64,000 nucleotides of DNA from Macrostomum hystrix (Eukaryota > Platyhelminthes > Macrostomidae): positions 24,713,001 to 24,777,000 of the forward strand of contig CATNEN010000038.1 in assembly GCA_950097015.1 (NCBI GenBank). The letters run 5' to 3'. Shown in pieces: positions 10,409 to 22,777 of the stretch (the first letter of the stretch is position 1; each line of letters begins with the position of its first letter). Made by a program: the position numbers and the translations under genes. The notes beneath the pieces are model-generated. The model did not search any database. It was not told where the DNA came from and saw only the letters and a program-made list of their open reading frames with translations.

Positions 10409-12049
10409 TGGCCCCCAATAATTTACATAAATTAACAGATAATCGACTTTTTGCAGCATATTACTGATAGTAGTAAGAAAAGCAATTTTCGAGACAATTT
10501 TGCAACAGGGCAGATTTAAAGCAAAGAAATAAAAATCCTTGTTCTATGAAAACATTCTCGAGACTACTTGTGCACTTTTAATGATTTATTTTCTATTGGG
10601 ACACAGGTCAAGCATTCACGAATTTACTATACAATTATGCATGCAAGCATTGTGACTATAGCAGTGTGTTTGTGTATATGTAGAGTTGATCGACTATTAC
10701 TGTCAGACAAGATTGCACAGCGGCGGTGGTACAAGCAAGCTGTCTTGAATGATTGATTGATGGCTGCTGAGTCAGGTTCTACAGGGCTAGCACGATGTGA
10801 AACTTTTTTGCGAAATCTGCATGGGCGCTATACGGAAGCCACGAGAGACCGGTGACTGTGTTTGACAAGCGAAATCGGGTAAAAATTCGTTTTACTGCCT
10901 CACTCATGTGTGTACTCAAGGCTGTTATAGGCCTGAGTATGTCTTCACTTTAAGATTCAACACACACACTGCTCAAAGCCGCACCCATGAGTACTTATAA
11001 GTCTGCTAGCGGCAGAGCTATATGATTGGCACGATGTGGAGCAGAGGAGACGATAAATGTTAGTTCATAATTCTGATAGATCGATTTTCAGTTTTTAATG
11101 ACTTTCTCCATGAATTTTCTGTACCCCAAATATATTATTCAACCAAAGTTTTCCGGTCTATCCGATAAAACAACTTCCAGAAGCACAAAACATCGGCATC
11201 TTTTAAATATTCGACGATTTCCGTCGTCAAGAGGCGGAAAATGTTGATCCACACGGTGGACTTTTACGAAAATCGGTCATTCAGTTCGTAAGCTAGTAGG
11301 CAGTGGGTATTTGAAATGGCCCCAAATGTAGCGTTATCTTTCTACTGTTGAGGCCACTATGTGAATACTAGGATGAATAGAGTAAAACATGAGTATAAAA
11401 ATACTGAATGTAATTAGGCAACACGTTAATACATAATAGGTTATGCAACAATGGGATATTTGCGATTAAACTTTCGTCGAAACGTTTTTATTTTTCTCAA
11501 AACTTTAACGTGGGATCCTGTAAGCGTCGTCCTTGATTAAAGTGTTTCATAGAAAATTGTTTTCAAAAAGTAAGCCTCTGGGTTATACCTTACCCTTCTG
11601 ATGCGTGCAGACTGTTGCTCCTCTTTGGATATTAAACTGTCAGTTTAAGATCCGCTCGTATATTACACTCGTACAATAGAAAGAGAACTCTTTTGAGATC
11701 AAGTTCCGGTGTTCTCATGATCCATCGTTGCTGTCTGGTTGCAGTGTACAGTATAGCCATTAGTATAGGCTCACAGACCAATCGGATACCAATGAGACCA
11801 AAACTAACCAATGGCCTATGGAAGTTATCCGAGCCGTGTTGAGGAACAGACCGCCGCATATAGCGAGTAAATTATGTACTTTTAGTCAAAAATAGTTTTA
11901 ACAAATTGTCGATTAATTGCCGTTATTCGTTACTTTTACAGTGAGAAAAAGTTACCACTCAAAGCTAGTCTATATTCGAAGCAAATGCTTTAGTTCTTTA
12001 GCTTCTTAGCTTTAGTATTCTTGTGATGACTAAAGAACAGGCAATGTCG
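10409..12049. other. Intergenic, no supported gene
   Basis: AT-rich with only short chance frames. A 75-codon frame on the minus strand at 11859-11632 has an ATG, but no domain or splice context to support it. Confidence 0.5.
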
Positions 12050-13185
12050 TTCGTTTTACATCGGACTTCTAATGGATCAGTCCAAGTGTAGTGATGGACT
12101 TCTAATGGATCAGTCCTAGTGTAGTGATAGACTTCTAATGGATTAGTCCTAGTGTAGTGATAGACTTCTAATGGATTATTCCTAGTGTAGTGATAGACTT
12201 CTAATGGATTAGTCCTAGTGTAGAGATAGACTTCTAATGGATTAGTCCTAGTGTAGTGATGGACTTCTAATGGATCAGTCCTAGTGTAGTGATGGACTTC
12301 TAATGGATCAGTCCTAGTGTAGTGATAGACTTCTAATGGATTAGTCCTAGTGTAGTGATGGACTTCTAATGGATCAGTCCTAGTGTAGAGATAGACTTCT
12401 AATGGGTCAGTCCTAGTGTAGTGATAGACTTCTAATGGATCAGTCCTATTGTAGTGATGGATTTCTAATGGATCAGTCCTAGTGTAGTGATGGACTTCTA
12501 ATGGATCAGTCCTAGTGGAATGATGGACTTCTAATGGATCAGTCCTAGTTTAGTGATGAATTTCTAATGGATCAGTCCTAGTTTAGTGATGAATTTCTAA
12601 TGGATCAGTCCAAGTGGAATGATGGACTTCTAATGGATCAGTCCTAGTGGAATGATGGACTTCTAATGGATCAGTCCAAGTGGAATGATGGACTTCTAAT
12701 GGATCAGTCCTAGTGGAATGATGGACTTCTAATGGATCAGTCCTAGTTTAGTGATGGACTTCTAATGGATCAGTCCTAGTGTAGTGATGAATTTCTAATG
12801 GATCAGTCCTAGTGGAATGATGGACTTCTAATGGATCAGTCCTAGTGGAATGAAGGACTTCTGATGGATCAGTCCTAGTGTAGTGATGGATTTCTAATGG
12901 ATCAGTCCTATTGTAGTGATGGATTTCTAATGGATCAGTCCTAGTGTAGTGATGAATTTCTAATGGATCAGTCCAAGTGGAATGATGGACTTCTAATGGA
13001 TCAGTCCTAGTGGAATGATGGACTTCTGATGGATCAGTCCTAGTGTAGTGATGGATTTCTAATGGATCAGTCCTATTGTAGTGATGGATTTCGAATGGAT
13101 CAGTCCTAGTGGAATGATGGACTTCTAATGGATCAGTCCTAGTATAGTGATGGATTTCTAATGCATCAGTCCTAATGGGATTCTT
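12050..13185. repeat. Large minisatellite, 33-bp unit, upstream of the PAN/LamG gene
   Basis: About 34 copies containing GACTTCTAATGGATCAGTCC followed by tagtgtagtgatg. Subtypes (tagtgtagtgat, tagtggaatgat, tagtttagtgat) occur in runs, which suggests block duplication. It ends about 230 bp before the TATA box of the next gene. Confidence 0.97.
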
Positions 13186-13414
13186 CTGTCCTAGTGGAGT
13201 TTCTTTGGGAATAATGGGTCGATAAATAAATTACTAGTCCAATAAAACTTGCTCGATACAACAGAAATTACAATCTTAAGCGTTTTTTTCTGTAGCAGAT
13301 ACAACCAGCAGGTTTCAGAGGCCGATTGTTTGCTGCAGGAAGTGCAACCGACCTAAAGTTTGCTCAAGGAAGTGCACCAACACGTCAATGAGAGACTTTG
13401 TCGTTAGGGGTGTC

Positions 13415-13420
13415 TATAAA
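13415..13420 (+). promoter_or_regulatory. TATA box of the secreted PAN/LamG-like gene
   Basis: TCTATAAAGACG lies about 105 bp upstream of the ATG at 13521. An initiator-like TTCAGAG/CCTCAGT lies 25-35 bp downstream. This supports an intronless transcript with a 5' UTR of about 75 nt. Confidence 0.55.
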
Positions 13421-13520
13421 GACGTTGGATTTCAGAGCTTGTCCTCAGTAAGGAAGGAGTTTATTAGAAAATGCTAGGCTTCGGCCTTTCAGTGTCAGCA
13501 ACGAAATTCACAAAATAATC

Positions 13521-14498
13521 ATGACATTGTTAACTATTGGCACCTTTCTTATTCTGTTGTTTGTCGACTCCTGCAGCAGTCAAAGTGCCAAATATCGTTT
13601 CGATTCGGCGGACTTCTGTCCCAATCTGACGCAGCTAGCTAGTCTTCCTAGGAGGGTTGGCGGCGTCTTATCCAGCTCGACCTGTGCTGTGGAGTGCGCA
13701 TCGATGGCCAACTGCTCCGCGCTGCACCGGCTGGGAACAGTTTGCTACCTAGCTGAGCTGTCCGACTGGGCAGACACGTGGGCTGTCTCTCCAGATTGTC
13801 ACAAAAATGGAGCCGTCACTCTGATTCGGTTGCCAACGGCTCCAGCCGCACTGAGCGATCGCATGGTCATCTGGCTGAACCTCCGGGCGACCCTGAACAA
13901 CCTGGTGAACACCAGCGAGCAGCCGGCCCTGCTTGTCGGAGCGGCTGCGCTGCGCAATGCCAGCGGTGTTGTGCTGCCGTCTGGCATCGGCGACTCCTAC
14001 CTTCAGGTGCCGCCGCCAGACTCCAAAGGTCTCGAAGCCCGTCGCGGTCCATTAGACCAGTTTGGTCTGTTTATCAAGGCTGAGTGGCAGCCCAAAGTGG
14101 GCTCCAATGCGACCATGCTGTACAGGTCCGCACCACATAACTCGACCACTTATGTTGCCTGGGTTTACGAAGAATCTGGACGCATCAAATTTGGAAATCG
14201 CAAAGTTTCAACCTCAAACTTTGTCACGGACAAAGTGCTCCCTGTCACAAAGACCATGAATTCATTTGGCATATCTTTCAACGGAAGCTGCTACAGTGCC
14301 TATCTAAATGGAGTGTCCGTTCCGATTAAGGAGTACTCTACGTTGGCAGCCACAGGAAAAATCGGCAGCATGATTCTTCTTGGAGCGAAGCACAACGAGT
14401 TGGTGGATGGCGCAATGAAAGGGCGGCTAATCTGCTTCTCCTACTGGTCGAGGGAGCTCTCAATATATGAGTTTGCTGAGTTAGATGCACTATGCTGA
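13521..14498 (+). CDS. Secreted protein with PAN/apple-like and LamG-like domains
   Basis: A single exon encodes 325 aa. Residues 1-20 form a signal peptide (TLLTIGTFLILLFVDSCSS). Residues 33-93 hold six cysteines (33, 55, 59, 65, 75, 93) in a PAN/apple-like spacing. Residues from about 105 to the end resemble a concanavalin/LamG-type beta sandwich, with phrases such as LFIKAEWQPK, YVAWVYEESGRIKFGN and GSMILLGAKHNELVDGAMKG. Several N-x-S/T sites are present, so the mature protein is probably glycosylated and extracellular. A TATA box lies upstream. Exact ligand and role are unknown, and the domain calls are from pattern only. Confidence 0.75.
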   Translation: MTLLTIGTFLILLFVDSCSSQSAKYRFDSADFCPNLTQLASLPRRVGGVLSSSTCAVECASMANCSALHRLGTVCYLAELSDWADTWAVSPDCHKNGAVTLIRLPTAPAALSDRMVIWLNLRATLNNLVNTSEQPALLVGAAALRNASGVVLPSGIGDSYLQVPPPDSKGLEARRGPLDQFGLFIKAEWQPKVGSNATMLYRSAPHNSTTYVAWVYEESGRIKFGNRKVSTSNFVTDKVLPVTKTMNSFGISFNGSCYSAYLNGVSVPIKEYSTLAATGKIGSMILLGAKHNELVDGAMKGRLICFSYWSRELSIYEFAELDALC

Positions 14499-17070
14499 TT
14501 TACGAGGTCTTCTGGGGACTTCAATTCCGCTGACCTCCGCTGGTGGGTCAGTTTCTGCAGACTGAACTGTTTTGGAAGCCGGACTTTTTTGTGACGCGAT
14601 GGCCCTTGCGGCAATACTTTGTGATAATTTTTTTTACTAACTCCAAAAAGTCACACAAATATAGCGTAAAGCTGGATAGAAAAGCATAAATAATAAGAGG
14701 GCCCGCTGCATGGCAGCTTTTAGATTAAGCAACAGCAAAACTGGCATGCAAAACGATGCGGAAATTCATTGGTGGCATGCGAAAACTTCTCATAAAAATG
14801 AATTTATATGACCGCGAAATCTCTACAGGGGAGAACGATCGAGAGCCATTCTCATTTTTAAGGTGTCGATGGAACTTAATATACAATTAAAAAGTATTGC
14901 AAAAACTCCCAGAATGCAATTCCGAATACAGGCTCTAAAAGACTTTCAAACTTAGTTTGTCTGATTGCCGAGGAAAGTAATTTTTGTTGTTACATTGTAA
15001 TTTATCGAGATAATGGAAAATCCGAGGACAACTATTATACGTGATGCTAAAATTGTATGTAAAACTGTGCACTGAAAGTGTAATATCATTGTTTTGTTAA
15101 CCCTACTTACTTATGACGATGTCTTTATCTATTTGCTGTTATAGTATCACTAATATGTTCGTCCCAGCTGGGTCAGAATAAAAAACTGCACTTCATGCAA
15201 CGACTGTTCAGAACCTTTTTAGAAAATTTTCAGCTTGCGTTTTCGACCATCGCTCGAATAAGTCGCTTATCCTAAAGCCCAATTTGTAGATTTTTTTGTT
15301 TACTTAATTTTGTTGTTATTTTGATAATTGTGATTGATGGATTGCAGAAGCATACATGATACATGAAGGCATAATAGTCGGAAAACGTCAGTAGCTTGTG
15401 GCAAGAATGGCAAGTTACAATGCGAATGCAAACTTATTAACAATTACTATTGCAGTTTGAGTTGAATAATGCAGTTTTTGTAAATAATTTGTCGCTTTTT
15501 TATTTTAAGATTTAGTTTTATCCAGAAATTTTAATCGGAAGGAATGAGGCGCAAATTCAAAACAAACACGTCAAGCTAAATTTTGTGACTTTTGTAAGCA
15601 TCTCATATGTATTGACACGACCGCCTGCCTGCCTACCTGCCAGTCCGTCTGGCTATTTACTTGTTTAGCGAATTATATAATTGTGCCTGTTTCTATCGAG
15701 TATTTGATGAAGTTTTAAAGAAGTTCTAAATTTAAATAGTTCATTGTGATAAGATGTGAAAAGCATTCAGCATTTTTCTGATACTGTGTAGTAGTGCAGT
15801 AGGCCTTGCCCATTGGAGATAAATTAATTATAATACACTCAGTTCAGTATAATTGTGGCATTTTGTGACATTGTCGAAAACGATTAATTTATTTACCTAT
15901 TTTAATGGCTAGCTACTGGTCTATCTTAATTTGGTGTTAAATTAATTGTTATGACTTATGCCATAAGTTATGGTATTGTACTATATTGATAATATTAATA
16001 TTTAAAACTATGCTAGCTAGCAAGCAGTTTTTTACAGAGCATTTTTGCAATTGATGGGCTATAAAATGATATTAGAAATGTTATTGAAGGCTATTATCTT
16101 AATGTCAAAGGGATCTTTTAATTAAACAAAGAACTCATTCTATTATACTCACTGAATTGACTTTTTGCCTTTATTCTTAGGCTCACTGGCAAGTTGAGTT
16201 TTGTTTTAAAACTAGCTCTCCTTTTATACTGTTGCGGACTTGCATTTGATTTAAAGGAAACATTTTCACAAAATATATCAATGATTTAAAATATACAATA
16301 TACTTTGATCGCATAGGTTTGAGTGCAAACTTGATTTCTTTAGGCTAGGCCTACTAAAATGTTAAGGTATAAAATTGAGCACTAGGCTGCTACAATTAAA
16401 ATTTAACATTATATAGGCCTATAGATTTACAAAATTGTTATACTAAAAATATGTGAGCTGAAATTTGAGATGACTCACATTATCAAGTGTTCAGATTTCA
16501 TTGGTCTATGCTGGCTATTCTTATATCTATCGCATCCCTACTCAACTTATTCAACCCCTACCTAATTGACTGGAATTGGCTAACTGGATGGCTCCTAGGC
16601 AAGGGTATCTGATTGGTTGAAGAACAGGAAGTTTTGGGAAAATTCTAGAAATACACAATAATGGCCTATATAAAGTAACCAAATAAAGTAAATATTCCAC
16701 AATATTTAAAAAAAGAAAATGGCATTCAGGTTTTTAAATTATTTCCGATTGAGTGTCAAGTGAGATACAAAGACTTTCAGCATACAAAAGTGTTACAAAG
16801 ACGGCAAAGAGGTTCAACCAGGCATACCCGGATTAAAGGTCAGTATCCAGCAGTTGCAGCATCTGGCCAGCATGAGGAAGCATTTAGACTTTAGAGAATA
16901 TGACCGACAATGCAAATTAATACTCAATGCCTTCTGGGTGGTAACAGGCAGGTGGTGTCTACCTGGCGTCTACCCACCATGGTAGGTCCTGTGGTGTATC
17001 TGAAACATGCACTACCACTTCCTTCTACTCTATGGCGCGAGCTGTGGCGCCATTAGCAATGGCCAATTGC
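14499..17070. other. Long AT-rich intergenic stretch
   Basis: No gene is supported. An AATAAA (agAATAAAAAAC) near 15177 is a possible distal polyadenylation signal for the upstream gene. Around 16660-16720 (ggcctatataaagtaacc) there is a TATA-like sequence of unknown meaning. Confidence 0.5.
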
Positions 17071-17071
17071 A

Positions 17072-17386
17072 GAATTAGACGAGCGACCAGAACCAACGAA
17101 GCCAGAGGAACCAATGGTTCAAGAGTTACAGCAAGACAGCATCCCATGGTGGTTCGGTGGATTCCCATGCGAGCCTGATGAATGCAAGGAATGGGCATCA
17201 AAGCTGCCGCTCGATGGTCTAATGGTCTCAATTGATCGAGAGCCTGTAACCGTGGTACGATTACTGGGAGGCCTGGCAGGCTATGCAAGCAGAGATTCAA
17301 AGGCGTCGGACAAGCGCGGAACAAGAAACTATTCTATGGTGGTATTGGCTGGCCATGTAATTTCACAGCTAGCCAAAGTTTTTTAA
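17072..17386 (+). CDS. Possible exon or retroelement remnant
   Basis: After an acceptor-like ccaattGCAG at 17068-17071 an open frame runs to a TAA at 17384-17386. It reads ELDERPEPTKPEEPMVQELQ, then WWFGGFPCEPDECKEWASKL. The acidic, Pro-rich start and the WWFGGFPC stretch look protein-like, but no upstream exon was found. It could be the last exon of an unseen gene or a relic of a retrotransposon gag region. Confidence 0.2.
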   Translation, partial: ELDERPEPTKPEEPMVQELQQDSIPWWFGGFPCEPDECKEWASKLPLDGLMVSIDREPVTVVRLLGGLAGYASRDSKASDKRGTRNYSMVVLAGHVISQLAKVF

Positions 17387-17806
17387 ATATCCGTCATCCG
17401 AAATTAACCGACCCGATTTCGGGTTTTTCAAAAGTGAATCCAGATCATCATAGTTACTTGCTAATTCCCGAATCAGCAGCCACATGAAAAAATAACACGA
17501 CTTTACTCATTTCATTGAACAATGAAATAGGAACCAAAGCCTAGCTTGGCAGTAAGTACAAATAAAGACAGATGGACATCTATAAAACACCAAAAAAACT
17601 AAATAAAGTGGCATTTTGTGCTTGTAAACAAATTCGAATCTAATTTGATCAACAAATTTCGACCTAAATTCCTATTTCCTAGTCAGATCTTACATCTCTT
17701 GTTCAATTAATGAAAATTATCAGTTTATTATAGATTAAGCTCGTTGCTATGCAATGCATCAATCGACGGATTGCAGCTCCGCGTTCTCGCCCGGCTAACA
17801 GTCACC

Positions 17807-19473
17807 ATGACAACAAGCGGTACCGATCAGGTTGGCACCAGTTGGACCAAATCTGTCAACGAGCGAGGCGAATATGTGCGCAAAGTGTCGCAATTTCGCA
17901 ATTGGATCAGCGGCGACACATCTAGCGAGTTCCCTCCCGAAATCGGTCGCTACCATCTGTACGTGTCCTACGCCTGCCCGTGGGCGCATCGAACTCTTGT
18001 TGTTCGCGAATTGAAAGGCTTAACAGATGCCATCACTGTCAATGTGGTTGATTGGCACCTGAAGCCGGGCGGTTGGCGGTTCTCGCCAGAGAAAGCCGGC
18101 TGCACGGCGGACGATGTAAATGGATTTGCTACTCTGCGCGAAGTCTACACGTCTGTTGAACCTGAGTACTCTGGGAATATCACTGTGCCAGTGCTGTACG
18201 ATAAAGTCAAGAAAACCATTGTTAGCAATGAGTCAGCCGAGATCATTGTTATGCTCAATTCTGCATTTAACGGCATCTGCGGCGTAAAAGAATTAGATCT
18301 TTATCCTGAGGAATTGCGCTCTGAGATCGATGACGTTAATAGCTACGTCTATAATAGCGTCAATAATGGCGTTTATAGGGCCGGATTCGCCACTGCTCAG
18401 GTATGGCTAACTGCTTGTTCATGTTTATACATCCTGTTTAATTAATGCAACACCAGTTCTTCAGATTCCAAGATACCTATATTATCCTTAGGTATCTTCA
18501 AATGAAATTAAATTATCCCCAAGTTAAAAATAATTAAAAGCTCTCATATTTCGAGTCTTAACTCTCCGAAGAACTTCATATTTAAAATCCTAAGATCGTA
18601 AGAGCCAAGATCATCATATCCCAAATCTCCAACTTTTCCAAATATCCTCATATCCCAAATCTCTAACTTTCCAAGTATCCTCATATTCCAAATCTCTAAC
18701 TTTTCCAAGATCCTTGTATCCCAAATCTCCAAGTTTTCCAAGATCCTCACATCCCGAATCTCCAAGTTTTTCACGATCCTCATATTCCAAATCCTTAACC
18801 TTTCCTAGATCCTGATATTCCTAATCTCCAACTCTCACACGATCATTATATCCCAAATCTTCAACTCTCACAAAATCCTCAAAACCCACAAAATCTCACA
18901 AAAAAAAAAATCCCAAAATCTCCCAAGATCCTTGTTTTCCGAATAAAAAATCTCTCAGTATCCTCAAAGTCTAAATCCTAACTCTCCTACTTAAGATCTT
19001 CAGCATCCGTGTCCAAAATCTACTCATTCTCCATGATTTTCCGAATCCCAGCACTAAAAATTATCCTTCCACCAACCTCCCCTCCCCAGGAGCCGTATGA
19101 CGAGGCGGTAGCGAAACTGTTCGCCGCTCTAGACGACCTCGAAGGCCGGCTGTCTAGCCGTCGCTATCTGGTGGGCTCGCCAAAGTCTCGCCTAACCTTG
19201 GCAGATGTTCGCCTATTCACCACTCTGGTCAGGTTTGATTGGGTCTATCATCAGCACTTCAAGTGCAACTTGCGCCAGCTCACAGACTATCCAAACCTGT
19301 GGGCATTCACCAGGGATATCTACCAGACTGCCGGCGTAGCTGGCACGGTCAATAAGGAGCATATTCGCAAGCACTACATGATGAGTCACACCGGCATTAA
19401 TCCTCATGGCATTGTGCCAATCGGGCCGAAGTTGGACTTTAGCCTGCCGCACGGTCGCGAGGGGCTCAACTGA
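17807..19473 (+). CDS. Glutathionyl-hydroquinone reductase (Xi-class GST, ECM4/YqjG family)
   Basis: Exons 17807-18400 and 19090-19473 join in phase 0 and encode 325 aa, the usual size of this family. Donor CTCAG|GTATGG; acceptor CCTCCCCAG|GAG. The active-site motif CPWAHR lies at residues 57-62 (Cys57 is the expected catalytic residue), preceded by YHLYVSYA as in known family members. The C-terminal half carries the all-helical GST domain (RLTLADVRLFTTLVRFDWVY) and the typical SHTGINPHGIVPIGP near the end. The enzyme reduces glutathionyl-hydroquinones with glutathione in the cytosol. The ATG at 17807 is in a good context (caccATGA). Characterised members are mostly bacterial, fungal and plant, so an intron-bearing animal copy is notable. 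Confidence 0.92.
18540..18960. repeat. Degenerate minisatellite in the GST intron
   Basis: Divergent copies of about 24-29 bp built on atcctcatatcccaaatctc and aacttttccaag. Much more degraded than the other arrays. It fills most of intron 18401-19089. Confidence 0.8.
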
Positions 19474-19924
19474 CTCCTGAATCTCTGTGACGCGTTTTTT
19501 ACCTAAAACATTTTTCAAAACGACAATTTTCTGATAAATGTATCTTAGATTGGACTGAAGCACAACTGCGCGGAATTTTATGTCCAGATTCTGTAGATTT
19601 TTCCAATAACTAGAACTCGTAATTAGTTTTTTTACAACAGGTATAGTTTTTTACAGTGGAGTGTGAGTTTTCAATTTCATTCGTTTCTTTCTCGTAACAT
19701 CTGAAAGCTATTTTTGGAGGTGTTTGTTTCAATATCCATTATTTGTTTTATGATTTACGTTTTTTTCATTATAAAATAGTTCAATGCTTTCTTTTACTGT
19801 TTTTTAATACTAATTTCAAAATTACGAGAGCAGTTTAAATGGCAGTCAAGTGGTAATGTAGCAACTATTCAAAGGGAATGTAAAACACACGAATATTGTA
19901 AGGCAAGTGTGATTTTCATCACAT

Positions 19925-20200
19925 ATAGGCCAGTGTGATAAGGTTTGTAAGGCCAGTGTGATAAGGTGTGTCAGGCCAGTGTGATGAGGAGTGTGAGGCC
20001 AGTGTGATAAGGAGTGTGGGGCCACTGTGATAAGGTGTGTCAGGCCAGTGTGATAAGGAGTGTGAGGCCAGTGTGATAAGGAGTGTGAGGCCAGTGTGAT
20101 GGAGTGTGAGGCCAGTGTGATAAGGAGTGTGGGGCCAGTGTGATAAGGAGTGTGGGGCCAGTGTGATAGGGAGTGTGAGGCCAGTGTGATAATGAGTATG
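19925..20200. repeat. Minisatellite, 23-bp unit, between the GST and FAM185A genes
   Basis: About 12 copies of GGCCAGTGTGATAAGGAGTG plus TGA. It lies about 100 bp upstream of the FAM185A start codon. Confidence 0.95.
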
Positions 20201-20302
20201 AGGCAATTGGTTTTGTTTGTGCACATAAACGTTCCCCAACATAATTCACAACAACCCCACTTTTCAGAAAGCTAAATCGTTAAGTTTTTTTACTATCTAA
20301 AA

Positions 20303-22317
20303 ATGAGAGCAAGCCACAGCAAGTGCCGGGCACTGTACAGTTTAGCGAGAGGTTATCGCCGGATCAGCAGCGGCTGCGCAGTTCGCAATTCTGCTAATAA
20401 TCTCACGGGGGAATTGGAACTGTCCACTGGACTGTTTGGCCTGTTGCGCATCGTGTCTCGACAGTGTCCAGTTGAGATTGTCTCTCTGGATCCCAGAGTG
20501 CACCGAGATATCGGGAAGGTGTTGATACCGAGAGCTTGTAGTGATGAGAACAGCGCTGCTGCTGCTTCAGCTGTCGCTAGACAGACAGGGGAGCGAGAAT
20601 GGCTGATTGAGTCGGTTGTATCAGCTAAATCAGCGGATGAAAATATTAACCAGGAAGGGAGTCCGTTACCTTCATTGAAAGCTTTGGCAAGTATAAAAAT
20701 TTTATTTGTATTTCCTGCAACGCATTCCTCGCATCGCTGAAAAGCAGGTGGGGGCTGCTCGTTGAACGAGTAAACAGCCCGACAGGCCGGCACCCCAAAC
20801 CAGCCTGGAGCAAAAGAAAGAACAGTCGCTAGCGGCATGCCATCTTAAGGACAAAGGGTGCCACCTTTCCTCCAGTCGTAGCCAGAGGTACTTAGAACAC
20901 CAGTTGGGGTTTTTCAGGGGCTCTCGTACCCAATTTGGCCCGAGGCCTTTATGGGTCGCCCAGCGCTGTTGCCCAATCTGTCGGGCTGCCCTATTGTCAG
21001 CCTTGAACACTCGCGGGACGTGTACCCATGGGTCAGCTGGTCAAAAATTGACTGCAGGCGTGACCTTAGCTCGTAGACCTGCAATGCACACTGCCTGACG
21101 ATAAGGAAGTATGGTCAGCGGAATAAATAATTTTTTTTTCTCCACAACCCCCTTAAAAAACCTATCAAGATTTATTGAGCTCATTAAAAGTCAATAAAAA
21201 ATCCAAATCGCAGATCCCAATCCCAATGGACCTGAGCGTTACCACTGATCACACCGACGGGTGTTCAGTATCTGTTGTTGAAAATCGACGCATCGATTTC
21301 ACTTCAACCTCCGACTCCGCTGTTGACTTTCGATTGGATCGGGTAAAAACTGCCGAACTCAATTTGTCAGCTGGCGATGGATCTGCCAGTTTAAATCTGA
21401 ACAAGTCTCTGCTGCAGAGCCTCACTGCCAGAGCGGCTCACGGCCTCATTGTGCAATCAGGAGCAATGTACCAGGTACCAGAAATACCTGAAATCTGACG
21501 GTACAGATAGGACAGGGAGGGATGAGGCAGGCTAGAGATTAGACAGGGGAGAAGACATAAAACTGGCAAGAGTCTCGCTGTTAGGCATTTCGAGTGTTAT
21601 AAAAAACATTGGGATACCTATCTATGTGTTATTATTGCCATTTTGTATCAAACTAACGGCCCCCTAATCCAGGGCGGAACCCTCGACCTAGAAAACAGCG
21701 GTGGCAACGCCGGTGTCTCGCTGAATGCCAACGCAATCTACTGTCGCAGCTGCAGCATGAGCAGCCGAGGCGACGAAGGCGGCGGCGTACACCTGAGATG
21801 CGGCAGTGCTCACGGTCGGTTTGCTCTTTCGTCGGACTCTCGCCAGCCAAGCCAGGTGTCAGTAGAAAGCCTGGAGGGCAGTCTATCAGCTAGGCTTCTG
21901 TACGGCAATATCAGATTGCACCTGACTAAACCCGACCAGATCGATATTCAATTGGGAGAAGGCAACTTGGATTTGAGTCTCCAATCGCCTGCTGATTCAG
22001 ATTCACTGGAAAACAATCAAGCTACTCATAGAAATCATCGGCTATTGTTGGACATAACAGCGACAGAGATCGATATTGACGGCGAAGAATTGTCCTCCAG
22101 TCTGGCAGATTTATGCTTTCCTATAGGGCCGCATTCGGTTAGACTCGTGGCCGAGGTGCCCTGTCCGGATAAGCGAAGTGCCAGCGGCGAGGAGGGCAGC
22201 AGCAGCAACAGCTGCTGCTCTGTCCATGTGCGGTCTGGTCGTGTCAAACTCAGTCAACGCGGAGCCAGCGGACTATTTGCTTGGCTCAGTTCCAGGGGGA
22301 TTGACTCTGGAGCTTAA
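20303..22317 (+). CDS. FAM185A: FAM185A homologue
   Basis: Three exons, 20303-20690, about 21170-21474 and 21673-22317, give 445 aa. The human protein is near 390 aa. Exon 1 starts with an Arg-rich, acid-free stretch (RASHSKCRALYSLARGYRR), a plausible mitochondrial presequence, followed by LFGLLRIVSRQCPVEIVSLD. Exons 2 and 3 encode repeating beta strands typical of DUF4097/beta-helix proteins: IPIPMDLSVTTDHTDGCSVS, LNANAIYCRSCSMSSRG and VHLRCGSAHGRFAL match the order seen in FAM185A. The molecular function is not known. The 5' end of exon 2 is uncertain: the acceptor at 21168-21169 has the best pyrimidine tract, with another in-phase acceptor about 20 bp on. Intron 1 holds a stretch (about 20820-21110) ending in SINE-A-like sequence. 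Confidence 0.75.
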
Positions 22318-22474
22318 AAGGGCCTGCTATTGAACTGTTTTAAATCATCGCTTCCAAAATGTTTTGTTGTATTTTTATTTTTCTGAATTACAAGTTTCAT
22401 TAAACTGAACTAGTTTTCTAGTAACTAGGCTTTCCTTTATGTCTTGTTTTTTAAGACTCTTGTGATTTGGGTAT

Positions 22475-22685
22475 CTAGTAGTAATAATAGTAATAATAAT
22501 ATTCGCATGGGGCCGTGGTAACTAATAGTTTGGCGACAATCGATCCGAGCCAGCGAGAATCGTGTACGCTCTCGCTGTGCCTAGGAGATTGGGCCTCAAG
22601 GGCGTAAATTGTACGCCGAGCCCCAAGCCTTCTCTCCGCGGCTGCGCCCCAGATGAATGTGGCCTCGCCGCGGAATCGAGCTCGT
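22475..22685 (-). mobile_element. SINE family A copy, minus strand
   Basis: Reads CGCGGCGAGGCCACATTCAT, CAGCCGCGGAGAGAAGGCTT and AATTTACGCCCTTGAGG, with an (ATT/ATA)n tail at 22475-22505. The middle is shortened relative to the 58-kb copy. It sits between FAM185A and the PTRHD1 exon. Confidence 0.85.
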
Positions 22686-22777
22686 AGCTGAAGTGTGTAC
22701 AATCCTAGTGTACTAGTTAGCAATCCCTCAGCTATCCAAACTTATAGAAAATTAATTCGACGACAAATCACTTTCAG

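Noticed and set aside
16660-17030. Possible LTR retrotransposon start (TATA-like site and a TGGTAACAGG primer-site-like stretch)
   Set aside because: No repeated LTR, no reverse transcriptase and no polypurine tract could be seen.
20353-21010. Minus-strand frames of 161 and 102 codons opposite FAM185A exon 1 and its intron
   Set aside because: Antisense to a recognised exon or within SINE-related sequence; no domain.
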